Shown here piece by piece: positions 1 to 9,033 of a stretch of 64,000 nt of DNA. This DNA comes from Ectothiorhodospira mobilis. GTDB taxonomy: Bacteria > Pseudomonadota > Gammaproteobacteria > Ectothiorhodospirales > Ectothiorhodospiraceae. The stretch lies in NCBI RefSeq assembly GCF_016584115.1, contig NZ_NRSK01000010.1, forward strand, positions 1 through 64,000, read 5' to 3'. The notes beneath the pieces were generated by a model that was given only the letters and a program-made list of their open reading frames with translations, was not told where the DNA came from and did not search any database. How positions within the stretch are numbered: position 1 is the stretch's first letter; each line of letters opens with the position of its first letter. A program made the position numbers and the translations under genes.

Positions 1-10
1 GGTCAACCCC

Positions 11-892
11 ATGCCCATCCCCCTGCGGTCCCCCCATGCCGGCCTCGCGGCCCTGGCCTGCGAACCCGCCCGGGCCGCCCCCTGGGCAACGGCCCTGCTG
101 GTGGTTCTCCTTGGGATCTCCCTGGCGCAGCTCACCTGGCGGATCCCCGCACCCCTGGCGGGCGTTCCACTGGCGGATACCGAAGCGATGGATGTCCCGC
201 CGGTGACGCCGGGGGCCAGGGAGGGGGCCAGGCTGGAAACGGTGGCGGGGCTGCATCTCTTCGGCCGCGCCCCCCGGGAGGGAGCGGCGCGGGCGGTGCC
301 GGTGGAGGCCCCGGAGACCCGCCTGCGCCTGGAGCTCAAGGGGGTGGTGGCCCTGCAGACCCCCGACGGGGGCGCGGCCCTTATCGCCGGGGAGGGGGAG
401 GATGAGCGTCATTACCGGGTGGGGGATGACCTGCCCGGTGGGGCCACCCTGGAGCAGATCCTGCCGGACCGGGTGATCCTCTCCCGGGACGGCCGCTTCG
501 AGATGCTGCGCCTGCCCCGACAGCGGCTGGAGGCCCATGCGGTGAACCCGATCCCCGTGGAGGGGGATGCCGGACTGGCATCGGCCCTGGCGCAGCGCCG
601 GCAGGACTGGCTGCGGGAGCCGCGCCGTTTCATGGAGGTGGTGCGGGTGCGCCCGGTGATGGCCGATGGCCGTCTCAAGGGCTTTGCCGTCTCGCCGCGG
701 CGGGAGGCGGCGCTGTTTCGCCGGGCGGGGCTGGAGCCGGGGGATGTGGTCACCGCGATCAATGGCCGTGACCTGGCCTCCGTGGGCGATCCCCGGTCAA
801 TGATCAAGGAACTGGCTTCGGCCTCCGCCATCACCCTGGAGGTGGAGCGGGAGGGCCGCAGCCGCACCCTGACCCTGCCCCTGGGCCCATGA
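11..892 (+). CDS. gspC: Type II secretion system inner-membrane protein GspC
   Basis: GspC links the outer-membrane secretin to the inner-membrane platform of the type II secretion machine. The 293-residue protein has a short cytoplasmic N-terminus, one membrane segment at about residues 23-42, a periplasmic homology region at about 100-170, and a C-terminal PDZ-like domain at about 210-290 (with AGLEPGDVVTAINGRDL). This is the usual GspC architecture and length. It is the first gene of a co-directional gspC-N series. Only ten bases precede the start, so its promoter lies outside the window. Confidence 0.93.
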   Translation: MPIPLRSPHAGLAALACEPARAAPWATALLVVLLGISLAQLTWRIPAPLAGVPLADTEAMDVPPVTPGAREGARLETVAGLHLFGRAPREGAARAVPVEAPETRLRLELKGVVALQTPDGGAALIAGEGEDERHYRVGDDLPGGATLEQILPDRVILSRDGRFEMLRLPRQRLEAHAVNPIPVEGDAGLASALAQRRQDWLREPRRFMEVVRVRPVMADGRLKGFAVSPRREAALFRRAGLEPGDVVTAINGRDLASVGDPRSMIKELASASAITLEVEREGRSRTLTLPLGP

Positions 893-977
893 CGGGCCCC
901 GCGCCGGCCCGGGGCGGGATGCACCGGGGCGATAACCCAGATACCCCCCATACACCCCGTAGTAACGGAGGACAGTG

Positions 978-2981
978 GTGATCTTCGACGCATGGCCCGA
1001 GCGGAAACGGGTTGCCCCCTGGTACACCGCCCTGTTGCTCCTGCTCCTGCTCCCCTGGTCGGCGGCGCCCGCCTGGGCGCAGGACGGGGGCGGACGGGCC
1101 ACCCTGAACTTCAACGACGTGGATATCCAGGCGGTGATCCACTACGTTGCCGAGGAGACCGGCGTCAACTTCATCGTCGATCCCCGGGTGCGGGGCAAGG
1201 TCACCCTGGTCTCGGGTCGGCCCGTGGGGCGGGACGAACTCTACGATATCTTCCTCTCCGTGCTGCGGGTGCACGGCTTTGCCGCCGTGGAGTCGGACGG
1301 CGTGGTGAAGCTGATCCCCGACGCCCTGGCCAAGCAGGCGGAGGTGTCCATCCCGGGGCCCGGGGAGGGCGTGCGCAGCGGGGCGTTCGTCACCCGCGTG
1401 GTGGCGGTGGAGCACGTGGATGCGGCCCAGCTGGTGCCCATCCTGCGGCCCCTGGTGCCCCAGAGCGGTCACCTCGCCGCCGCCAGTGAGTCCAATGCCC
1501 TGGTGATCGCCGATACCGCCGCCAACGTGGAGCGCCTGGTGCAGATCGTGCGCCGGGTGGACCGGCCCATGACCCCGGGCACGGAGGTGATCCCCCTGGA
1601 ACACGCCGCCGCCAGCGAGGTGGCGGCCCTGCTCTCGGAACTGGAGGCGAGCGAGGGCAGCGGCCGTGCCGCCTCGCGCCTGCGGGTCATGGCCGATCCC
1701 CGCAGCAACAGCATCCTGCTGGCGGGCCCGCAGGAGCGGCGCATGGCCGCCCGCGCCATCCTCTCCCACCTGGATGTGCCCGTGGACGGCGGTCATACCC
1801 AGGTGATCTACCTGCGCTATGCCGAGGCCGGGGACGTGGCCGAGGTGCTGGAGGGGATGTCCGGGGCCTTCCAGGGTCCGGGGGAGGGGGAGGAGACCCC
1901 GCAGATCCACGTCCAGGCCCATGAGAGCACCAACGCCCTGGTGGTCAGCGCCCCGCCGGAGATCATGGGGGAATTGCGCGCCGTGGTACGGCGTCTGGAT
2001 GTGCGTCGCGCCCAGGTGCTGGTGGAGGCGGTCATCGCCGAGGTATCCGACGAGCGGGCGCGGGAACTGGGTGTACAGTGGGGGGCCGGCTCCGAGCGGG
2101 ACGGCGTGGGCATCATCGACTTCGGCCGCGCCACCCCCGGCCTGTCGGAGCTGGGCATGGCGGCGGAGTCGGGCGACTGGTCCGGGGTGGAACTGGGGGA
2201 CGGGCTCACCCTGGGGGGGATCGGGCGTTCCGGACGGGTGCATATCGCCGCCCTGATCCGGGCCCTGTCCGGCGACTCCGCCAGCAACATCCTCTCCACC
2301 CCCAGCCTGCTCACCATGGACAACGAGGAGGCGGAGATCGTGGTGGGGCAGAACGTCCCCTTCCGCACGGGCCGCGCCATCGAGGAGTCGGGCCAGGCCT
2401 TTGACACCATCCAGCGCCAGGATGTGGGGGTGAAGCTTACCGTGCGCCCGCAGATCAACGAGGGCAACGCGGTGAAGCTGGAGATCGAGCAGGAGGTCTC
2501 GCAACTGGCCGCCGGGGCCTCGGGCTCGGGCCAGGATGCGGCGGATCTGATCACCAACAAGCGCAGCCTGCGCACCAGCGTACTGGTGGACGACGGACAG
2601 ATGGTGGTGCTGGGCGGGCTCATCGACGATGTCCTCATCCAGACCCGGGACCAGGTGCCGGGGCTGGGGGCCATCCCGGGCCTGGGGCGGCTGTTCCGCT
2701 ACGACACCGCGCGCAAGGAGAAGCGCAACCTCATGGTGTTCCTCAAGCCCGTGATCGTGCGTGACCGGGCCACCCAGGCGGCCCTCACCGCGGGCAAGTA
2801 CGACTACATCCGCGCCCGCCAGATGGCCTCCCGCGGCCGCGGGGCCCTGATGCTGCCGGACGACGCCGTGCCGGTGCTGCCGCAGTGGGAGGAACTCCTG
2901 CACCTGCCGCCCCCCTTCGAGGCGGACCCCTCCCCCGGGGAGGGCGGTCTCAGGGTGCTGCCGCCACCGGTGACGCCATGA
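978..2981 (+). CDS. gspD: Type II secretion system secretin GspD
   Basis: This is the outer-membrane secretin that forms the exit channel of the type II system. The protein has a Sec signal peptide ending near AWAQ, an N0 domain, repeated N1-N3 periplasmic domains (about 100-360) and a secretin domain at about 400-600 that carries the conserved [15 protein letters not shown] motif. The start is GTG. Two GTG codons occur in tandem (975 and 978), and I chose 978 because GGAGGA at 967-972 is then five bases away rather than two. The stop overlaps the gspE start (ATGA). No GspS-type pilotin gene is visible nearby. Confidence 0.94.
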   Translation: MIFDAWPERKRVAPWYTALLLLLLLPWSAAPAWAQDGGGRATLNFNDVDIQAVIHYVAEETGVNFIVDPRVRGKVTLVSGRPVGRDELYDIFLSVLRVHGFAAVESDGVVKLIPDALAKQAEVSIPGPGEGVRSGAFVTRVVAVEHVDAAQLVPILRPLVPQSGHLAAASESNALVIADTAANVERLVQIVRRVDRPMTPGTEVIPLEHAAASEVAALLSELEASEGSGRAASRLRVMADPRSNSILLAGPQERRMAARAILSHLDVPVDGGHTQVIYLRYAEAGDVAEVLEGMSGAFQGPGEGEETPQIHVQAHESTNALVVSAPPEIMGELRAVVRRLDVRRAQVLVEAVIAEVSDERARELGVQWGAGSERDGVGIIDFGRATPGLSELGMAAESGDWSGVELGDGLTLGGIGRSGRVHIAALIRALSGDSASNILSTPSLLTMDNEEAEIVVGQNVPFRTGRAIEESGQAFDTIQRQDVGVKLTVRPQINEGNAVKLEIEQEVSQLAAGASGSGQDAADLITNKRSLRTSVLVDDGQMVVLGGLIDDVLIQTRDQVPGLGAIPGLGRLFRYDTARKEKRNLMVFLKPVIVRDRATQAALTAGKYDYIRARQMASRGRGALMLPDDAVPVLPQWEELLHLPPPFEADPSPGEGGLRVLPPPVTP

Positions 2982-4543
2982 GCACGCCCCGTCCCCTGGA
3001 CCTGGAGGCGGCTTCCCAGGCCGCCGGGACCCGCGAGGCCGGGGAGGCCGCCGAGAGCGTGGACGCCCGCGGCATCGGCTTCGGTTTCGCCCGGCGCCAC
3101 GGCGTGGTGGTGCTGGAGGACGAGGGCGACGGCCGGGCCGTGCACGTGGTCTGCCGCGAGGATGTCCACCCCCAGAGCCTGGCGGAACTGCGCCGCTGCC
3201 TGCGCCGGCCCCTGCACCTGGAACCGGTGTCCGCCGAGCGTTTCGAGGCCGTGCTCCAGGCCCGCTACGAGCGCAGCGCCAACGACGCCATGCAGCTCAT
3301 GGAGGGGATCGGCGGCGACGAGGACCTGGACAGCGTCGCCCGGAGCCTGGGGGAACCGGAGGACCTGCTGGAGACGGAGGACGACGCCCCCATCATCCGC
3401 CTCATCAATGCCCTGCTCACCGAGGCGGTGAAGGAGAACGCCTCGGACATCCACATCGAACCCTTCGAACGCCGCCTCACCGTGCGCTTTCGCGTGGACG
3501 GGGTGTTGCGGGAGGTGCTGGAGCCACCGCGGGTGCTGGCGCCGCTGATCACCTCCCGCATCAAGGTCATGGCCCGCCTGGACATCGCCGAGAAGCGTCT
3601 GCCCCAGGACGGACGCATCCCCCTGAAGATCGCCGGCCGGGCGGTGGACGTGCGCGTCTCCACGCTGCCCTGCGGCCACGGCGAACGGGTGGTGCTGCGC
3701 CTGCTGGACAAGCAGGCGGGACGCCTGGATCTGTCCCACCTGGGCATGGACGCCACCACCCTGGCCGCCATGGAGCGGATCATTGCCCGGCCCCACGGCA
3801 TCGTCCTGGTCACCGGCCCCACCGGCTCGGGCAAGACCACCACCCTGTATGCCGCCCTGAGCCAGCTCAATGACCGCAGGCGCAACATCCTCACGGTGGA
3901 GGACCCCATCGAATACGATCTGGACGGCATCGGTCAGACCCAGATCAACAGTAAGGTGGACATGACCTTCGCCCGGGGGCTGCGGGCCATCCTGCGCCAG
4001 GACCCGGATGTGGTCATGGTGGGGGAGATCCGCGACGTGGACACCGTGCACATCGCCGTGCAGGCCAGCCTCACCGGGCACCTGGTCTTCTCCACCCTGC
4101 ACACCAACACCGCCGTGGGGGCCATCACCCGCCTGCGGGACATGGGGGTGGAACCCTTCCTGCTCTCCTCCACCCTGGCGGGGCTGCTGGCCCAGCGCCT
4201 GGTGCGGGTGCTCTGCCCCCATTGCCGCCGTCCGGACCGGGCCACGGAGGGGGAACGCCGGCTCCTGGGCCTGCCGCCGGGGGAGGACCCCATCCTGTAC
4301 CGCGCCACCGGCTGCCCCGAGTGCAACCACCTGGGCTACCGCGGCCGCACCGGCATCTACGAACTGGTGGAGGTGGACGACACCCTGCGCAGCCTCATCC
4401 ACGACGGTGCCGGGGAACAGGCCCTGGAGCGCCATGCCCGCCGCCATACCCCCAGCATCCGCCAGGACGGGGTGCGCCGCATCTTGGCGGGGGAGACCAC
4501 CGTGGAGGAGGTACTGCGGGTGACCAAGGAGGATCTTGGCTGA
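2978..4543 (+). CDS. gspE: Type II secretion system ATPase GspE
   Basis: This is the cytoplasmic hexameric ATPase that drives pseudopilus assembly. The 521-residue protein has an N-terminal domain that binds GspL, a Walker A motif GPTGSGKTT near residue 280, Asp and His boxes (around VEDPIEYD and STLHTN), and a tetracysteine zinc element (CPHC then CPEC, about residues 412-448) typical of GspE. An in-frame opening extends upstream, but the ATG at 2978 overlaps the gspD stop and gives the standard protein, which indicates translational coupling. Confidence 0.95.
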   Translation: MSTPRPLDLEAASQAAGTREAGEAAESVDARGIGFGFARRHGVVVLEDEGDGRAVHVVCREDVHPQSLAELRRCLRRPLHLEPVSAERFEAVLQARYERSANDAMQLMEGIGGDEDLDSVARSLGEPEDLLETEDDAPIIRLINALLTEAVKENASDIHIEPFERRLTVRFRVDGVLREVLEPPRVLAPLITSRIKVMARLDIAEKRLPQDGRIPLKIAGRAVDVRVSTLPCGHGERVVLRLLDKQAGRLDLSHLGMDATTLAAMERIIARPHGIVLVTGPTGSGKTTTLYAALSQLNDRRRNILTVEDPIEYDLDGIGQTQINSKVDMTFARGLRAILRQDPDVVMVGEIRDVDTVHIAVQASLTGHLVFSTLHTNTAVGAITRLRDMGVEPFLLSSTLAGLLAQRLVRVLCPHCRRPDRATEGERRLLGLPPGEDPILYRATGCPECNHLGYRGRTGIYELVEVDDTLRSLIHDGAGEQALERHARRHTPSIRQDGVRRILAGETTVEEVLRVTKEDLG

Positions 4544-4546
4544 GCC

Positions 4547-5761
4547 ATGCCCGCCTTCGAGTACACCGCCCTGCGTCCCGATGGCCGCCAGGCCCGCGGC
4601 GTCCTGGAAGGGGACAGCCCCCGCCAGGTGCGCCAGCAGCTGCGGGAATCGGGGCTCACCCCCCTGGATGTGGAGGCGGTGCAGCAACGGGAGGGCCGGC
4701 GCCCGCGCCTGCCGGGTCTGGCCCGGGGGGCGAGCCCCATGGACCTGGCCCTGCTCACGCGCCAGCTGGCCACCCTGGTGCGCTCCGGCCTGCCCCTGGA
4801 GGAGGCCCTGGGCACCGTGGCGCGACAGACGGAGAAGGCCCGCATCCGCGGCATGATCATGGCGGTGCGCACCCGGGTCATGGAGGGCCATACCCTGGCC
4901 CGGGGGCTGGCGGACTTCCCCCATGTCTTCCCTGACATCTACCGCACCACCGTGGACGCCGGGGAGCAGTCCGGTCATCTGGATGTCGTCCTGGACCGCC
5001 TGGCGGATTACACCGAGAACCGCCAGCAGATGCGCCAGAAGATCCAGCTGGCCCTGTTCTATCCCGCCGTGCTCACCGCCATGGCCCTGTTGGTGACCCT
5101 GGCCCTGCTCACCTACGTGGTGCCGGAGGTGGTGCAGGTGTTCGAGGGCATCGGCCAGGAACTGCCCTGGCTCACCCGGGCCCTCATCGCCGTGAGCGAT
5201 GGCCTGCGGGCCTGGGGTGTGTATCTCCTGGGGGTCGGGGTCCTGGGGGCCCTGGCCCTGCGCTGGCTGTTGCGCCGGGAGGGCCCGCAGCGGGTCTGGC
5301 ACGCCCTGTTGCTGCGCCTGCCCCTGGTGGGCCGTCTCAACCGGGGCGCCAACACCGCCCGCTTCGCCCGCACCCTGTCCATCCTCTCCGCCAGCGGCGT
5401 GGATGTCCTGGAGGCCCTGCGCATCGGTGCCGAGGTCATCGCCAACCACCCCATGCGCGAGGCCGTGCAGTCGGTGGCCCGCCGCGTGCGGGAGGGCTCG
5501 GGCATCGGCGCCGCCCTGGAGCGCACCGGCCAGTTCCCGCCCATGACGGTGCACCTGATCCGCAGCGGCGAGGCCAGCGGCGATCTGGACCGCATGCTGG
5601 AGCGGGCGGCTTTGAACCAGGAGCGGGAGCTGGAGACCCGCATCGCCCTGCTCATGGGCATCCTGGAGCCGGTGATGATCCTGGTGATGGGGCTGGTGGT
5701 GCTGGTGATCGTGCTGGCCATCCTCCTGCCCATCTTCGAACTGAACCAGTTGGTGACCTGA
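4547..5761 (+). CDS. gspF: Type II secretion system platform protein GspF
   Basis: GspF is the polytopic inner-membrane core of the secretion platform. The 404-residue protein contains two related cytoplasmic T2SSF domains (about 70-195 and 270-395), each followed by membrane helices, with a last helix near the C-terminus (MILVMGLVVLVIVLAILLP). It starts three bases after gspE. The gene is followed by a 308-bp gap with palindromic repeats before gspG, an unusual break in an otherwise tightly packed operon. Confidence 0.95.
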   Translation: MPAFEYTALRPDGRQARGVLEGDSPRQVRQQLRESGLTPLDVEAVQQREGRRPRLPGLARGASPMDLALLTRQLATLVRSGLPLEEALGTVARQTEKARIRGMIMAVRTRVMEGHTLARGLADFPHVFPDIYRTTVDAGEQSGHLDVVLDRLADYTENRQQMRQKIQLALFYPAVLTAMALLVTLALLTYVVPEVVQVFEGIGQELPWLTRALIAVSDGLRAWGVYLLGVGVLGALALRWLLRREGPQRVWHALLLRLPLVGRLNRGANTARFARTLSILSASGVDVLEALRIGAEVIANHPMREAVQSVARRVREGSGIGAALERTGQFPPMTVHLIRSGEASGDLDRMLERAALNQERELETRIALLMGILEPVMILVMGLVVLVIVLAILLPIFELNQLVT

Positions 5762-5794
5762 TGGGGCCGGATCGACCGTGGCGGGCTTTTGGGG

Positions 5795-5877
5795 CCGGGG
5801 CCCTGCGGCGGGACGCCGTGCATCCCTCCCTGCAGGTTTGCGCGCCGCCTCCCTGCGGCGCACACCACGGGGCCCGG
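5795..5877. repeat. Palindromic interspersed repeat, copy 1
   Basis: This element lies between gspF and gspG. Its ends CCGGGGCCC (5795-5803) and GGGGCCCGG (5869-5877) can pair at eight of nine positions. The interior carries the family core CTGCGGCGGGACGCCGTG and CTCCCTGCAGGTTTGCGC, followed by an inner hairpin around GCGCCGCCTCCCTGCGGCGC. It is repeated about 109 bp downstream, including flanking sequence, and again near 41.3 kb. Confidence 0.8.
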
Positions 5878-5896
5878 ATCGGCCGTGGCGAGCCTC

Positions 5897-5998
5897 CGGG
5901 GCCGGGGGGCCCTGCGGCGGGACGCCGTGTATACCTCCCTGCAGGTTTGCGCGCCACTTCCCTGCGGCGCACACCCGCCTCCGGGCCCCCCGGCCCCG
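5897..5998. repeat. Palindromic interspersed repeat, copy 2
   Basis: This is a second copy of the same family, about 102 bp long. It has perfect 16-bp terminal inverted repeats at 5897-5912 (CGGGGCCGGGGGGCCC) and 5983-5998. The core is nearly identical to copy 1, but the pairing ends differ in sequence from those of the copy at 41296-41399 and stay complementary. The element ends about 70 bp before the gspG start. It could act as a transcript-level structure (RNA processing or attenuation) or as a non-autonomous mobile unit. No ORF is credible within it. Confidence 0.8.
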
Positions 5999-6069
5999 AA
6001 GGCTCAAGGTTTCAAGGCTGTCCAATCATTCAAACGGCTTGGCACAATTCAACAACGGAGAATGCACAC

Positions 6070-6504
6070 ATGATCGTCCAAAGGCGTTTTCAGCAGGGAT
6101 TCACCCTCATCGAGGTGATGGTGGTGGTGGTGATCCTGGGCATCCTGGCCGCCATCGTCGTCCCCCGGGTCATGGACCGGCCCGATGATGCCCGCATCAC
6201 CAAGGCCCGTAGCGATATCCGCGCCCTGGAGAGTGCCCTCAACCTCTACAAGCTGGACAACTACACCTATCCCACCACGGACCAGGGGCTCGAGGCCCTG
6301 GTGGAGCGCCCCGATGGCCGCCCGGAACCCCGCAACTGGCGCGACGGAGGCTATATCGACCGCATCCCCGCGGACCCATGGGGCAACGACTACCAGTACC
6401 TGCAGCCCGGTTCCCGGGGGGACTTCGACCTCTACAGCCTGGGGGCCGATGGCCGCCCCGGCGGCGAGGGGGTCAACGCCGATATCGGCAACTGGGAGGA
6501 CTGA
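6070..6504 (+). CDS. gspG: Type II secretion system major pseudopilin GspG
   Basis: This is the major subunit of the periplasmic pseudopilus. The 144-residue precursor has a short leader, the prepilin peptidase site QQG|FTLIEV with Glu at +5, a hydrophobic N-terminal helix, and the GspG C-terminal region (NWEDGGYI-like, DPWGNDYQY, FDLYSLGADG) that binds calcium in relatives. GGAG at 6057-6060 supports the ATG at 6070. A longer in-frame opening reaches back to 5761 through the repeats but has no GspG-like sequence there. Confidence 0.95.
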   Translation: MIVQRRFQQGFTLIEVMVVVVILGILAAIVVPRVMDRPDDARITKARSDIRALESALNLYKLDNYTYPTTDQGLEALVERPDGRPEPRNWRDGGYIDRIPADPWGNDYQYLQPGSRGDFDLYSLGADGRPGGEGVNADIGNWED

Positions 6505-6510
6505 CCCGAA

Positions 6511-7059
6511 GTGCGCGCCGCCCGCCGCCCAGACCGCCCCTGCCGGGGGTTCACCCTCCTGGAGCTGATGGTGGTGCTGGTGATCGTCGCCACCCTGGCG
6601 GGGTTCGCCGTCCTCGCCGTGGGGGACGGCGGGCGCGGGCGCATGGTGGAGGAGGCGGTGCGCAGCCTGGAGGCGCGCATGACCCTGGCCCGGGACGAGG
6701 CCATCCTCCTGGGCCGGGAGACCGCCGTGGGGTTTCACCAGACGGGCTACACCTTCCTGCACCGGGTGTTGGTGGATGATCGCACCCTGGAATGGCGCCC
6801 GCTGGAGGACGACCGCCCGCTCCGCCCCCGCCACCTGAAGGACCTGGGCCTGGAACTGGAATTGCGGCTGGAGGGCCTGCCGGTGGCCCTGGAGCGGGAT
6901 CCGGAATATCCCGATCCCCATGTCCTCCTGGGCAGCGATGGCCTGATGACCCCCTTCCAACTGCGCATCCGCCCGGCCGAGGGGGGGGATCCCCTGTACC
7001 TCCTCCAGGGTCAGATGGATGGCCGGTTGCACATCCGGCGCCCGGGAGAGACCCCATGA
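6511..7059 (+). CDS. gspH: Type II secretion system minor pseudopilin GspH
   Basis: This is a minor pseudopilin of the type II system with 182 residues. It starts at GTG, with GGGAGGA ten bases upstream inside the end of gspG. A basic leader is followed by the cleavage motif CRG|FTLLELM, then a hydrophobic helix and a GspH-like globular domain. Its position between gspG and gspI is canonical. The stop overlaps the gspI start by four bases. Confidence 0.88.
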   Translation: MRAARRPDRPCRGFTLLELMVVLVIVATLAGFAVLAVGDGGRGRMVEEAVRSLEARMTLARDEAILLGRETAVGFHQTGYTFLHRVLVDDRTLEWRPLEDDRPLRPRHLKDLGLELELRLEGLPVALERDPEYPDPHVLLGSDGLMTPFQLRIRPAEGGDPLYLLQGQMDGRLHIRRPGETP

Positions 7060-7460
7060 GGCGCATGGCCCACACCTCCCGGCAGCGGGGCTTCACCCTG
7101 CTGGAGGTGCTGGTGGCCGTGGCCGTGCTGGCGGTGGCCCTGGGGGCCGCCATCAAGGCGGGCAGCGAGAATGCCCGCAACGCCGCCTACCTGCGGGACC
7201 GCACCCATGCCCACTGGGTGGCCCAGAACGTCCTCGCCCGCTACCGCGCCGGCCTGGAGACCGCCACCCCCGGCACCCGGGAAGGTGCCGCATTCATGGC
7301 CGGTCGGGAGTGGTACTGGCAGGCCCGCATCCAGCCCCGGGAGCTGGACGTGGCCGGATACACCCTCGGCCCGGTGCCCCGGGTGGAGGTGACGGTGCGT
7401 GACCGGGACGACCCCGACGCCTCCACCCTGGCTCGCAGCACCACCTATCTGACGCCATGA
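7056..7460 (+). CDS. gspI: Type II secretion system minor pseudopilin GspI
   Basis: This minor pseudopilin forms the tip complex with GspJ and GspK. The 134-residue precursor has the motif QRG|FTLLEVLVAVAVLAVA and the GspI-type downstream sequence with NVLARYR and EWYWQARI. The ATG at 7056 overlaps the gspH stop (ATGA), and the gene overlaps gspJ in the same way at its end, so the pseudopilin genes are translationally coupled. Confidence 0.92.
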   Translation: MRRMAHTSRQRGFTLLEVLVAVAVLAVALGAAIKAGSENARNAAYLRDRTHAHWVAQNVLARYRAGLETATPGTREGAAFMAGREWYWQARIQPRELDVAGYTLGPVPRVEVTVRDRDDPDASTLARSTTYLTP

Positions 7461-8095
7461 TCCGCATCTCCCCATCCCGCCGCCACCAGGGCTTCACCCT
7501 GCTGGAACTGGTGGTCACCCTGGCCCTGTTCGCCCTGGTCTCGGTCATGGCCTATGGCGGCCTGCGCACCGTGCTGGAGACCCGACAACTCACCGACGCG
7601 GCGGCCCACCGCCTGGCCCGCCTGCAGATGACCGTCACCCTCCTGGGGCGGGACCTGGAGCAGCTGGCCCGCCGGCCGGTGCGCGACGCCTACGGCGATC
7701 CCGTGCCGCCCCTGCGCTACAGTGCCCTGCGCGAACCCCCGCGCCTGGAAGTCATCCGCGCCGGGGCCCTCGGGGGCGAGGGCCGCAGCCGCCTGCGGCG
7801 CGTGGCCTGGGAACAGGAGGACGACATCCTCTATCGTCTGCAGTGGTCCGTCCTGGATGGTGGCGGCGACACCCCGGCGCTGCGCATGCCCGTGCTGGCG
7901 CCGGGAGACGGCCTGGCCCTGCGGGACTGGGGCGTGCGTTTCCACCACCGCGACGCCACCGGTGAGATCGCCACCCTGGACTACTGGCCCCCGGCGGGAG
8001 CGGACCCCGTCACCGCCGACCCGCCCCTGGCGGTGGAGGTGATCCTGGACATCGACGGGGTGGGGCGCATCACCCGCCTCTTCCCCGTATCCTGA
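7457..8095 (+). CDS. gspJ: Type II secretion system minor pseudopilin GspJ
   Basis: This minor pseudopilin of 212 residues has the prepilin site HQG|FTLLELVVTLALFAL followed by the GspJ domain (RDLEQLARRPVRDAYG, then a conserved beta-rich region ending in VEVILDIDGVGRITRLF). It overlaps gspI by four bases and is followed after seven bases by gspK. Length and order agree with other gsp operons. Confidence 0.92.
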   Translation: MIRISPSRRHQGFTLLELVVTLALFALVSVMAYGGLRTVLETRQLTDAAAHRLARLQMTVTLLGRDLEQLARRPVRDAYGDPVPPLRYSALREPPRLEVIRAGALGGEGRSRLRRVAWEQEDDILYRLQWSVLDGGGDTPALRMPVLAPGDGLALRDWGVRFHHRDATGEIATLDYWPPAGADPVTADPPLAVEVILDIDGVGRITRLFPVS

Positions 8096-8102
8096 GGCGG
8101 CC

Positions 8103-8951
8103 ATGACGCTGCGCGGTCCTTCCCCGATCCCCTCTGCCCCGCCGCCGCGCCAGCGGGGCGTGGCCCTGCTCACCGCCCTGCTGGTGGTGGCCCTGGCCAC
8201 CATCGCCGCCGTGGCCATGACCAGCCGCCAGCACATGGACATCCGCCGCACCACCGCCGTTTTCACCCACGACCAGGCCCACCAGCTCTCCCTGGCGGCC
8301 GAGGCCTACGCCCTGCGCCTCCTGGGCCGCGGCGAGGACCGGGAACTGCCCTGGGAAGGCTGCCTTTCGCCCCCCATCCCCGCCACCCTGGAAGGGGCCG
8401 GGATCACCGTCTGGCTGGAGGACCTGCACTGCCGCTTCAATCTCAACGCCCTGGGGAGCGGGGACGAGGCCTGGCAGGCGGCCTTCGTGCGTCTGCTGGA
8501 GGAGATCCTGCGGCAGGACCCGGAGGCGGACCTGGATCCGGAGGGCCTGGCCCGGGCGGTGCGCGACTGGCTGGACCCGGAGACGGACGACCCCGACTAC
8601 CGCGCCATGGACCCGCCCCGCCTGAGCGCCAACCGGCCCATGGTCAGCCCCAGCGAACTGCGCCTGGTCAAAGGCGTGGACAACGCCGCCTGGCGGGCCC
8701 TGGCCCCCTATGTCACGGCCCTGCCCGGGGCCGACACCCCCCTGCGCCTGGAACACGCCCCCGATCCCCTGCGCAATGCCCTGGCCGGATTGGATCAGGA
8801 CGACAGTGAAGGGGGGGAGGCCCCGCCCGCCCGCTACTATCGCCTCCAGGTGCGCACCGAGATTGCCGGCCACCGATTCTTCCTCTGCAGCATCCTGGAC
8901 ACCGGGGCGCAGGAGGTGATCCTGCGCGAGCAGGTGGCGTGCGGGCCGTAA
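8103..8951 (+). CDS. gspK: Type II secretion system pseudopilus tip protein GspK
   Basis: GspK is the large minor pseudopilin that caps the pseudopilus. The 282-residue protein begins with RQRG|VALLTALLVVALA, where the usual Glu+5 is absent, as expected for GspK. It continues with the GspK domain, including CRFNLNAL, a helical region around DPEADLDPEGLARAVRDWLD, and NRPMVSPSELRLVKG. The ATG is seven bases after gspJ. An 82-bp gap follows before gspL. Confidence 0.92.
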   Translation: MTLRGPSPIPSAPPPRQRGVALLTALLVVALATIAAVAMTSRQHMDIRRTTAVFTHDQAHQLSLAAEAYALRLLGRGEDRELPWEGCLSPPIPATLEGAGITVWLEDLHCRFNLNALGSGDEAWQAAFVRLLEEILRQDPEADLDPEGLARAVRDWLDPETDDPDYRAMDPPRLSANRPMVSPSELRLVKGVDNAAWRALAPYVTALPGADTPLRLEHAPDPLRNALAGLDQDDSEGGEAPPARYYRLQVRTEIAGHRFFLCSILDTGAQEVILREQVACGP

Positions 8952-9033
8952 CCGAGGTGGACCTCAACACTGCACCTGCCTTGCATCCCCCGGGGGGCTG
9001 CACCAAGATAAGGCCGATCCTCAGGAGCGCGCC

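Noticed and set aside
831-6025. Very long open frames on the minus strand opposite the gsp genes, including one of more than 1000 codons
   Set aside because: They are antisense shadows that stay open because stop codons are rare in GC-rich DNA. Their translations are low-complexity, rich in His, Gln, Gly and Pro, and lack ribosome sites or known domains, whereas the plus strand encodes recognised Gsp proteins throughout. The same applies to long antisense frames opposite speA, resB, feoB, betT, mnmG and others.
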